64,000 nt of DNA from Vibrio sp. CAU 1672 (GTDB lineage Bacteria > Pseudomonadota > Gammaproteobacteria > Enterobacterales > Vibrionaceae), in contig NZ_JARHUF010000009.1 in the NCBI RefSeq assembly GCF_029223195.1, forward strand, positions 1 through 64,000, read 5' to 3'. Made by a program: the position numbers and the translations under genes. Each line of letters begins with the position of its first letter. Positions within the stretch are counted from its first letter, which is position 1. Shown here piece by piece: positions 56,402 to 64,000 of the stretch. The notes under the pieces were generated by a model. It worked only from the letters and a program-made list of their open reading frames with translations, did not search any database and had not been told where the DNA came from.

Positions 56402-59197
56402 TTACTGGAGATACAACTTGGCGGTGGTGGTTACCTTATTCATCTCGTCTTGCAGTTCAAACATTTCCGGCTCGATCTCTTCCAATGCTATCTCAGAGCG
56501 AAGACTCTGCTCAATGGTGGCACACAGCGACTTCAGCCGCGGCACACCGCAATAGGAACTGCTGCCGTGCAGTTTATGAATCACATGGATCAGATCTTCC
56601 CGGGAAAAATCACTCTGCTCAAGGGCTTGCTCCACCACAGCGTCCACTTCAGGAATAAAATCGATCAGCATCCGGAGCATATCTTTGGCCAGATCTTCTT
56701 TATTGGCCGACTGTTTCAGGGCGGCCTGCCAGTCAATGATCACATCTTGGATCGCCGGTGAGGGTGTGGCTGTCGGGGCGTCGTCGTCTTGCTCGACATA
56801 ACTTGGTGCGATTTTATCGACCTGCTCGTTACTGGTGTGCGGGTCCCAGTGCACCAGTACCTGCTGCAAAACGTGTTCTTCGATTGGTTTAGTCAGGTAA
56901 TCGTCCATCCCGGCAGCAAGTAAACGGTCACGTTCTCCGGCCATGGCATGGGCAGTGACGGCGATCACCGGTGTATCCCTGTTCAGCTCAAGGGCCTTGA
57001 TATGCTGGCAAGCGGTCACACCATCCATTTGCGGCATCTGAATATCCATAAAGATCAGATCGTATTTCTTCTCCATTGCCAGGTTGACCGCCTGTTGGCC
57101 ATTACTGCATGAGGTGACGGTTTCGACTCTTTCTTTTAACAGTGCGGAGATCAGTTTAAGGTTCGCCGGGTTATCATCCACGGTCAGTACTGTTAAGGGT
57201 AAACGTTCATCGATGCTGTTCGCTGGCGGGAGGTAGCCCGGGGATGGCAGCTCAAGCTGATCGGTTACCAGGCTTTGTAACAGTTTTCTGCGTGAAAATG
57301 GCTTGGTCAGACACTGAACCTGATAGTGGTTCATTACCCAGTCGGCTAACGCCAGCTCGGTACTCGGAGTACCTAAAATGACACTTGGCGCTAATGTTGC
57401 TGCCCGGGTCAGCCATTCAGCGACGCTGGTTTCATCGTAGCTCTGGTTCGCCGCTAGGCTAAGTAACACATAATCGTAATGTTCTTGATTATCAGGCAAT
57501 GCAGCACGGTAAGTGACGATGATGCCTTCCTGAGTCAGGATTTGCTGCGTTACGGAGGCCGCCTGCATGTTAGGTTCAACCAGTAACAGTTGTTTGCCCG
57601 TCAGCAGCCCGGCATCAATCAGATCGCTCATTGGCATGTCCGTGGCATTAAGGCGCAGGGTGAACCAGAAGGTCGAGCCTTGGTGCAGACGGCTGGTTAA
57701 GCTGATTTCGCCGCCCATCTGGCTGACCAGTTTCTGGGTAATCACCAGACCTAACCCGGTCCCGCCATAACGACGGGAAATACTGGCATCGGCTTGGCTG
57801 AACGCCTGGAAAAGCTGGGCTTGCTGGCGTTCTGAAATGCCGATACCGGTGTCACGTACCATAAATTGCAGTTCAACGGCGTCGCCCGACTGCGAGCGCA
57901 TCTCAACGCTGACATCAATATTGCCGCGTTCGGTGAACTTGATTGAGTTGCCGACCAGGTTGGTTAGCACCTGCTGGATGCGTAGCGGGTCACCGACCAG
58001 CCCGGCCGGTATTTTAGGATCAATTTTGAGCGTGATTTCCAGCCCTTTTTCGTGAGCGCTGGTGGCTTGCAGATTGATCACCTCTTCCAGATTCTCGCGG
58101 AAATCAAACGGAATGTTTTCCAGGGCCAGCTTGCCGGCTTCCAGTTTGGAGAAGTCAAGAATGTCATTAATGATGTTCAGCAGGTTGTTTGCTGACTTCT
58201 CAATGGTTTGCAGGTAATCGGTCTGGCTATTGCTCAGTTGCGTTTTGAGCATCTGGCGGGTAAAGCCAATCACGCCATTGAGTGGGGTGCGCAGCTCATG
58301 AGACATATTGGCCAAAAATTCGGATTTCACCCGCGCGGCTTCCTGAGCACGCTTTTTCGCAATGTCTAGTTCTACGTTCTGGATCTCGAGCTGTTCCAAT
58401 GTTTCACGTAAGTCGGAAGTTGCCTGATCAATACTGTGCTGCATTTCAACATGGTACTCAGACAAGGACACCGCCATGGCATTGATGCCGTTTTTTAACT
58501 GATCCAGCTCGCCATGCATTTTGCCTTCGATACGCACGTCTAAGTGACCACGACGAATGCGGTCGACGACATTTTTCATGTGTGTGATCGGTTGAGTGAC
58601 TTCATGCATCATGCGTGAGGCAAAGACGCTGGCCAGTCCCAGTCCGAGCACCAGTACCAGGAAGGCCGAGAATACTTCCTGATATTGTTGTAGCCGTAAT
58701 GACGAAAGATCCAGTTCCACGGCGATGTAGCCAATCGCTTTGCTGCCTTCGCTTTCATGCGTTAACTCTGACAGGTAACGCCCCTCCGACAGGATTGGTA
58801 CGCGCAAGATTAATGAGTTATCAAAGATTTCAGAGTTACCCAGCTTGGGAATGGGTTGATCTTTGGCAAAGGTCAGCGCTTCGAAGTTAGGGTGGAAGTT
58901 GGAGGTCACGAACAGCTCGTGGTGCGCATCAAAAACGGCAATACTGCGCACCAACTGAGAATTTTTGCGATGCGCATAGCTGATCAGCCGGCGCACGGAT
59001 TCACGGCTTTCAGATAAAAGGTGAGTTTCACTGGCAATGGCAAGTGGTTCAATAATGCTGTTGCCGGTGGTAATGACCTGGTTCTCTAAATCTTGGTAAC
59101 GGTTAAATGAGAAAAAACCGCTGAGCAATAAACCAATAATCAGAGTGGGGGCTAATGTTAGTGTAATTACACGGGCTCGTAAGCCATATCTGGTCAT
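56402..59197 (-). CDS. barA: Hybrid sensor kinase BarA/VarS
   Basis: Tripartite histidine kinase that, with UvrY/VarA, drives the Csr small RNAs. 931 residues: membrane spans near 10-30 and 177-195 around a periplasmic sensor, HAMP (about 196-250), coiled coil, H box ANMSHELRTPLNG with His300, ATPase (N box VLTNLVGNSIKFTE), a degenerate receiver (about 535-650, no phospho-Asp), a true receiver with Asp718 (FMDIQMPQMDG) and an HPt domain with His877 (HKLHGSSSYCG). Divergent from rlmD, as in E. coli. Confidence 0.95.
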   Translation of the reverse strand: MTRYGLRARVITLTLAPTLIIGLLLSGFFSFNRYQDLENQVITTGNSIIEPLAIASETHLLSESRESVRRLISYAHRKNSQLVRSIAVFDAHHELFVTSNFHPNFEALTFAKDQPIPKLGNSEIFDNSLILRVPILSEGRYLSELTHESEGSKAIGYIAVELDLSSLRLQQYQEVFSAFLVLVLGLGLASVFASRMMHEVTQPITHMKNVVDRIRRGHLDVRIEGKMHGELDQLKNGINAMAVSLSEYHVEMQHSIDQATSDLRETLEQLEIQNVELDIAKKRAQEAARVKSEFLANMSHELRTPLNGVIGFTRQMLKTQLSNSQTDYLQTIEKSANNLLNIINDILDFSKLEAGKLALENIPFDFRENLEEVINLQATSAHEKGLEITLKIDPKIPAGLVGDPLRIQQVLTNLVGNSIKFTERGNIDVSVEMRSQSGDAVELQFMVRDTGIGISERQQAQLFQAFSQADASISRRYGGTGLGLVITQKLVSQMGGEISLTSRLHQGSTFWFTLRLNATDMPMSDLIDAGLLTGKQLLLVEPNMQAASVTQQILTQEGIIVTYRAALPDNQEHYDYVLLSLAANQSYDETSVAEWLTRAATLAPSVILGTPSTELALADWVMNHYQVQCLTKPFSRRKLLQSLVTDQLELPSPGYLPPANSIDERLPLTVLTVDDNPANLKLISALLKERVETVTSCSNGQQAVNLAMEKKYDLIFMDIQMPQMDGVTACQHIKALELNRDTPVIAVTAHAMAGERDRLLAAGMDDYLTKPIEEHVLQQVLVHWDPHTSNEQVDKIAPSYVEQDDDAPTATPSPAIQDVIIDWQAALKQSANKEDLAKDMLRMLIDFIPEVDAVVEQALEQSDFSREDLIHVIHKLHGSSSYCGVPRLKSLCATIEQSLRSEIALEEIEPEMFELQDEMNKVTTTAKLYLQ

Positions 59198-59389
59198 GTT
59201 ATCTAATTACATTGGAGTCGGGATATGGGAAAATAACGTCATATTCCTCAAGCGGTGTGAGCCGGCTTGGGTAACGCAGTGACGTCATCGAATAAACGAT
59301 AAGCATAATCAAGTCACTCGGTTCATACAACGGCTGGCTTTAAGAATAGTGAAGCCGTAGCGCAATTAAAGAAAACTCAGGCAAACAGC

Positions 59390-60709
59390 ATGGCACGTAT
59401 TTTTCAACCTAAAAAGAAAACACAACTTAATACCCGTCATCAGGCGGTGCAGGTAGAGCGATTGGACCACCATGGTGCGGGTATTGCTTATCTGAAGAAA
59501 AAACCGTTGTTTATCGATGGGGCATTACCGGGTGAGGAAGTGCTGACTCAGTTGGTTGAGGAAAAAAGTAAATTTGCCCGAGGCCAACTGATCAGAGTTC
59601 TAAAACCGAGCGCTGAGCGTATCGAGCCATTTTGCCCCCATTATCAGCAGTGTGGCGGTTGTGATTTGCAACATCTGGATAGCTCGGCACAATTGACTTA
59701 CAAGCAGCAGACTTTACGCCAGTTGATGCAAAAATTTGCCGGTCGTGAGATGGACCTGGAACCACCTGTGGTGGGGCCTGCACGTGGCTATCGACGCCGG
59801 GCCCGGGTTAGCTTGCAGGTCGATAAGAAAACCCGTCAGTTGCAGTTTGGTTTTCGTAAAAAACAGAGCAAGCACGTCACCGGGGTTACAGATTGCCCGG
59901 TGCTGGCACCACAACTGAATGCACTGCTGTTACCTATTTATCAGCTGCTAGGCAGTTTCAGCAAGCCGGAGCGGTTTGGCCACGTGGAGTTGGTGTTGGG
60001 CGATAACGGCCCGTGCATCACCCTGCGCTATAGCGGTAAGCTCTGTGAGAGTGAGCAGCAAGCCCTGATGGCATTGGCGTCGGAGCATCAGGCGACATTG
60101 TATCTGATGCCGGCCAGTGACCAGCTAGTGCGGGTATCTGGCGAAGAACCTTATTACCAGGAAGTTGGAGTGACCATCCCGTTTACGCCGAATAACTTTA
60201 TCCAGGTGAATCAGGATGTGAATCAAAAAATGGTCGCACAAGCGCTGGCCTGGTTAGACCCGCAGAGTGATGAGCGTGTTCTGGATTTGTTCTGTGGTTT
60301 AGGCAACTTCAGCCTGCCGCTGGCAAAACTTGCCCAGCAGGTGGTGGGTATCGAAGGGGTGGCGGAGATGGTCAAAAAAGCCGCAACTAATGCATCGTTG
60401 AACCAAATCAAAAACGTGGAATTTTATCACGCTAACCTTGAACAAGATTTTGCGGGCCAGGTTTGGGCAGCAAAATCGTTTGATAAAGTGCTGTTGGATC
60501 CGGCCCGCGCTGGCGCAAGTGGGATCATCGATCAGGTTTCAGCACTGGGAGCGCAGCGAGTGGTTTATGTTTCCTGTAATCCTGCTACCCTTGCAAGGGA
60601 TAGTCAAAGCCTGCTGGAGCAGGGGTATCAGTTAACCAAACTCGGTATGCTGGATATGTTCCCCCATACCAGCCATCTGGAATCGATGGCACTATTTGAA
60701 AAGTCCTGA
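59390..60709 (+). CDS. rlmD: 23S rRNA m5U1939 methyltransferase RlmD
   Basis: Fe-S-containing uracil-C5 methyltransferase. N-terminal TRAM domain, cluster Cys in [15 protein letters not shown] plus the later TDCPVL, SAM loop [15 protein letters not shown], and the catalytic Cys in [12 protein letters not shown]. 439 residues. Precedes relA, as in E. coli. Confidence 0.97.
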   Translation: MARIFQPKKKTQLNTRHQAVQVERLDHHGAGIAYLKKKPLFIDGALPGEEVLTQLVEEKSKFARGQLIRVLKPSAERIEPFCPHYQQCGGCDLQHLDSSAQLTYKQQTLRQLMQKFAGREMDLEPPVVGPARGYRRRARVSLQVDKKTRQLQFGFRKKQSKHVTGVTDCPVLAPQLNALLLPIYQLLGSFSKPERFGHVELVLGDNGPCITLRYSGKLCESEQQALMALASEHQATLYLMPASDQLVRVSGEEPYYQEVGVTIPFTPNNFIQVNQDVNQKMVAQALAWLDPQSDERVLDLFCGLGNFSLPLAKLAQQVVGIEGVAEMVKKAATNASLNQIKNVEFYHANLEQDFAGQVWAAKSFDKVLLDPARAGASGIIDQVSALGAQRVVYVSCNPATLARDSQSLLEQGYQLTKLGMLDMFPHTSHLESMALFEKS

Positions 60710-60835
60710 GCTTGAAGCAAGGTATCGGTGATCAGGTTGAAATAATGGTCACAAAGCCAGCAGTTGCAGTTGGCCCAAGAACTAACCGGGAAGTCGTTAG
60801 TCAAATCACTCAGATATAATAATTAGGATGATGAG

Positions 60836-63055
60836 ATGGTTGCGGTAAGAAGCGCGCATTTAAACCAAAATGAACAGTTTGAACTCGAAAGCTGGGTGGC
60901 TAGCCTGGAACAAGAGAAGAACACAGCGAAACGCTTAACCGAAGTGTATCGTGATTGCCAATCGATTTTGGCGGATCACGAGCAGGCAGAGCTTTTGTTG
61001 TGGCGTGGACGGGAGATGATCGAAATCTTGATCACCTTGTCGATGGACAAAGCGACGTTAGTGGCGGCGCAACTGTTTCCTCTGGTCTCAAGCGGTGCTT
61101 TTGATAGAGAAGTGCTTGAAGAAAAATACAGCAAAGAGATCATTAAGTTGATTGATGGCGTCGAGGAAATGGCGGCTATCGGGCAACTTAACGTTACCAT
61201 GGAAGGCGGCGCGGCGTCGTCTCAGGTGGATAACGTTCGTCGTATGTTGCTGGCGATGGTGGATGATTTCCGCTGCGTGGTCATTAAGCTGGCGGAACGT
61301 ATCTGCAACCTGATTGAAGTTAAAAAAGCGCCGGACGACGTTCGTCGTGCTGCAGCAAAAGAGTGTGCGAATATCTATGCGCCACTGGCTAACCGTCTTG
61401 GTATTGGTCAGTTGAAATGGGAAATCGAAGATTACGCATTTCGTTATCAGCAACCAGAAACCTACAAGCAAATCGCCAAGCAACTGGCTGAGCGTCGTAT
61501 TGTTCGTGAACAGTACATCAAAGACTTTGTTGATGACTTAACTCAAGAGATGCAAGTTTGTGGCATCAATGCCGAAGTGAGCGGTCGACCAAAGCACATC
61601 TACAGTATCTGGCGCAAAATGCAGAAAAAGAGCCTGGCTTTTGATGAGCTGTTTGATGTGCGTGCGGTGCGTATCATTGCGGATAAACTGCAGGACTGTT
61701 ACGCCGCGCTTGGTGTGGTGCACACCAAATATAAGCACTTGCCAAGTGAGTTTGATGATTATGTGGCCAACCCAAAACCAAACGGTTACCAGTCGATCCA
61801 TACGGTGATTTTAGGCCCGGAAGGCAAAACGATCGAAATCCAGATCCGCACCAAGCAAATGCATGAAGAGTCGGAGCTGGGGGTTGCAGCGCACTGGAAA
61901 TATAAAGAAGGTGCCAGCAGCCGCAGTGGTTACGATGAGAAAATTACCTGGTTGCGTAAACTACTGGATTGGCAGGAAGAAATGTCTGACTCCGGTGAAA
62001 TGCTGGATGAGCTGCGCAGCCAGGTGTTTGATGACCGAGTGTATGCCTTTACCCCGCGTGGTGATGTGGTTGATCTGCCGATGGGCGCGACACCGCTCGA
62101 TTTTGCTTACCACATTCACTCTGAAGTGGGTCATCGCTGTATCGGGGCCAAAGTGGCGGGTCGCATAGTGCCGTTCACCCATAAGCTCCAGATGGGCGAT
62201 CAGGTCGAGATCATCACAGCCAAAGAACCTAACCCGTCACGGGACTGGCTCAATCCTTCATTGGGCTTTGTCCATTCTGGCCGGGCGCGCGCCAAGATTA
62301 ATGCATGGTTCCGTAAGCAAAGCCGCGAGAAAAACTTAGAAGCCGGCCGGGAAATCCTTGAGCATGAACTGGCGAAGATTGGCGCGACACTGAAAGATGC
62401 CGAGCAGTACGCGTTAAAACGCTTCAACGTCAACACGCCGGATGAGCTGTATGTTGGGGTGGGCAGTGGTGATTTACGCATTAACCAAATCATCAACCAC
62501 ATTAATGCCCTGGTCAACAAACCGACCGCCGAAGAAGAAGACCAGCAAGCACTGGAAAAACTGCAAGGCGCCGGGTTAAAAGCCCCTGCACAAAACCGGC
62601 CGAAGAAAGATGCGGTGGTGGTCGAAGGGGTCGATAATCTGATGACTCACCTGGCGCGTTGTTGTCAACCGATCCCCGGTGATGATATCTGTGGCTACAT
62701 TACTCAGGGGCGCGGTATTTCCGTGCACCGTAGCGATTGTGAACAGCTTGAGGAGCTGCGCCTTCACGCACCGGAGCGGATCATTGATACTGTATGGGGC
62801 AGTGGTTTTGTTGGTTCGTATATTTTGACGGTCCGTGTTGAAGCCATGGAGCGGGGCGGCTTGCTAAAAGACATCACCACCCTGTTCGCCAATGAAAAAA
62901 TCAAGGTGACCAGCATGAAGAGCCGGATGGATTACCGTAAGCAACTTTCGATCATGGATTTTGATCTGGAAGTGACCAATATCGAGGTACTTAACCGGAT
63001 CACGGCGCGCGTCGAACAGATCAAAGATGTGATGTCGGTGAAACGCCTTGGCTAA
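60836..63055 (+). CDS. relA: GTP pyrophosphokinase RelA
   Basis: Ribosome-linked (p)ppGpp synthetase. 739 residues: a degenerate hydrolase domain (the HD pair is lost), synthetase domain (RPKHIYSIWRKMQKK and YKHLPSEFDDYVANPKPNGYQ), TGS (AFTPRGDVVDLPMGATPLDF), helical and zinc-finger part (ARCCQPIPGDDICGYI), and a C-terminal ACT domain. AGGATGATGAG precedes the ATG. A terminator follows. Confidence 0.98.
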   Translation: MVAVRSAHLNQNEQFELESWVASLEQEKNTAKRLTEVYRDCQSILADHEQAELLLWRGREMIEILITLSMDKATLVAAQLFPLVSSGAFDREVLEEKYSKEIIKLIDGVEEMAAIGQLNVTMEGGAASSQVDNVRRMLLAMVDDFRCVVIKLAERICNLIEVKKAPDDVRRAAAKECANIYAPLANRLGIGQLKWEIEDYAFRYQQPETYKQIAKQLAERRIVREQYIKDFVDDLTQEMQVCGINAEVSGRPKHIYSIWRKMQKKSLAFDELFDVRAVRIIADKLQDCYAALGVVHTKYKHLPSEFDDYVANPKPNGYQSIHTVILGPEGKTIEIQIRTKQMHEESELGVAAHWKYKEGASSRSGYDEKITWLRKLLDWQEEMSDSGEMLDELRSQVFDDRVYAFTPRGDVVDLPMGATPLDFAYHIHSEVGHRCIGAKVAGRIVPFTHKLQMGDQVEIITAKEPNPSRDWLNPSLGFVHSGRARAKINAWFRKQSREKNLEAGREILEHELAKIGATLKDAEQYALKRFNVNTPDELYVGVGSGDLRINQIINHINALVNKPTAEEEDQQALEKLQGAGLKAPAQNRPKKDAVVVEGVDNLMTHLARCCQPIPGDDICGYITQGRGISVHRSDCEQLEELRLHAPERIIDTVWGSGFVGSYILTVRVEAMERGGLLKDITTLFANEKIKVTSMKSRMDYRKQLSIMDFDLEVTNIEVLNRITARVEQIKDVMSVKRLG

Positions 63056-63098
63056 GGAACATCGGCAAACTTGACGCAATCATGCGGGGTTATTCAAG

Positions 63099-63133
63099 AA
63101 AGGTGAGCGCTGTGGGCTGCTCACCTTTTTATT
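63099..63133 (+). terminator. relA terminator
   Basis: AAGGTGAGC/GCTCACCTT with T5, between relA and mazG. Confidence 0.8.
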
Positions 63134-63148
63134 TAGAGGATAAGAGAA

Positions 63149-63946
63149 ATGAGCCATCCCATTGAACAGTTAGAACAGATCATGACTCAATTGCGAGATC
63201 CTAAACAGGGTTGTCCCTGGGATCTCAAGCAGACGTTTGACACCATCGTGCCACACACGATTGAAGAAACTTATGAAGTGGTGGATGCGATACAAAACCG
63301 TGACTGGCCAAACCTGAAAGAAGAACTGGGTGACTTGTTGTTCCAAGTGATCTTCTACAGCCAGATGGCAAAAGAGCAGGGGCTGTTCGATTTCTCTGAT
63401 GTGGTGGAAACCGTCAACGAAAAGTTGACCCGCCGCCATCCACATGTTTTTTCTGAAGTTGAATTCGATTCAGAAGAAGAGATCAGCGCTAACTGGGAAG
63501 CAGAAAAAGCCAAAGAGAAAGCACAAACAGGCAAAGCTGAAGAAAGTATTCTAGACTCAATACCAAACTCATTACCGGCGCTTTCGCGTGCTACAAAAAT
63601 TCAGAGAAAGTGTGCGAAATATGGTTTTGACTGGGATTCATTAGGGCCTGTGGTCGGCAAAGTACAAGAAGAGATTGAAGAAGTGATGGAAGAAGCGCTT
63701 CAGGTCTCCCCTAATGAGAGTAAAATTGAGCTCGAATTGGGTGACTTGTTGTTTGCGACGGTAAATCTTTCCCGACATCTGGGTAAAGATCCGGAAGTGG
63801 CTTTGGCAAAAGCGAACCTGAAGTTTGCCAGACGTTTTCGCGGTGTTGAGGCTATAGTGGCGTCACACGGTAAACAGTTGACCGACTTTAGTTTAAATGA
63901 GCTCGATCAGATGTGGGATCAGGTCAAGCAAGAAGAGTTACGCTAG
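63149..63946 (+). CDS. mazG: Nucleoside triphosphate pyrophosphohydrolase MazG
   Basis: Hydrolyses (d)NTPs to monophosphates; in E. coli it lowers (p)ppGpp-linked effects. Two MazG domains, each with an E-E-x-x-E helix and an E-L-G-D-L-L-F word ([13 protein letters not shown] with [11 protein letters not shown], and [13 protein letters not shown] with [11 protein letters not shown]). 265 residues. No mazEF pair lies between relA and mazG, unlike E. coli. Confidence 0.96.
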   Translation: MSHPIEQLEQIMTQLRDPKQGCPWDLKQTFDTIVPHTIEETYEVVDAIQNRDWPNLKEELGDLLFQVIFYSQMAKEQGLFDFSDVVETVNEKLTRRHPHVFSEVEFDSEEEISANWEAEKAKEKAQTGKAEESILDSIPNSLPALSRATKIQRKCAKYGFDWDSLGPVVGKVQEEIEEVMEEALQVSPNESKIELELGDLLFATVNLSRHLGKDPEVALAKANLKFARRFRGVEAIVASHGKQLTDFSLNELDQMWDQVKQEELR

Positions 63947-64000
63947 GCTCGGGCCCCGACTTTGATTTGAAGCAAAAAATAAAAAATTGCAGTGTGATAG

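Overview
The window is core chromosome of a Vibrio-type gammaproteobacterium. Almost every gene has a clear counterpart in Enterobacterales, and many blocks keep E. coli order: mutY-yggX-mltC; yggS-proC-yggT-yggU-rdgB-hemW; rsmE-gshB-yqgE-ruvX; epd-pgk-fba-mscS; zapA-ssrS-fau-rpiA-serA; ygfB-ubiH-ubiI; rpoE-rseABC-lepA-lepB-rnc-era-recO-pdxJ-acpS; and barA/rlmD-relA-mazG. Vibrio-like traits are the pilT-pilU pair beside yggS, a periplasmic Dns-type nuclease, a DUF4426 gene beside rdgB, and a dense, recently duplicated tRNA array. The species cannot be fixed from this sequence.

Layout. 1-4.3 kb: tRNA-Asp (possibly the tail of an rRNA operon to the left), a frameshifted succinate-semialdehyde dehydrogenase pseudogene, then twelve minus-strand tRNAs (4 Asn, 4 Thr, 4 Phe) in two transcription units. 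Each unit has its own promoter and a near-identical terminator, and about 600 bp of gene debris lies between them. 4.4-9 kb: mltC-yggX-mutY facing trmB, an uncharacterised methyltransferase and glutaminase. 10-17 kb: hemW-rdgB-DUF4426-yggU-yggT-proC-yggS on the minus strand, with divergent pilT-pilU. 17-24 kb: ruvX, yqgE, gshB, rsmE, endA, sprT, a DUF2189 membrane protein and metK. 24-32 kb: central carbon metabolism (tkt, epd, pgk, fba) and mscS. 32-38 kb: argO/argP, yggE, serA, rpiA, fau, 6S RNA and zapA. 38-46 kb: ygfB, ubiH, ubiI, ytfK, a YbaK-like deacylase, ygfZ, sdhE-ygfX and nadB. 47-56 kb: the sigma-E operon, then translation, secretion, RNA-processing and cofactor genes. 56-64 kb: the BarA/VarS kinase, rlmD, relA and mazG.

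How the genes work together. tkt, epd, pgk and fba link glycolysis, the pentose phosphate pathway and PLP supply (epd and pdxJ serve the same PLP route; serA acts nearby in serine synthesis). rpoE-rseABC senses envelope stress, and a sigma-E-type promoter stands in front of rpoE. relA and ytfK both bear on (p)ppGpp. Several regulatory sites can be read directly: tandem met boxes before metK, LacI-family-like palindromes before fba and tkt, and stringent-type tRNA promoters.

I looked for a novel system (defence island, mobile element, CRISPR, secondary-metabolite cluster) and found none. The points most worth checking are local: the tRNA array duplication and its two tRNA-Phe forms, 6S RNA fitted tightly between zapA and fau, a candidate small RNA near 42.2 kb, shared operators at fba and tkt, hairpins that punctuate the rpoE-to-acpS run, the absence of pepP from its usual place, and a possible orphan ORF after tkt.
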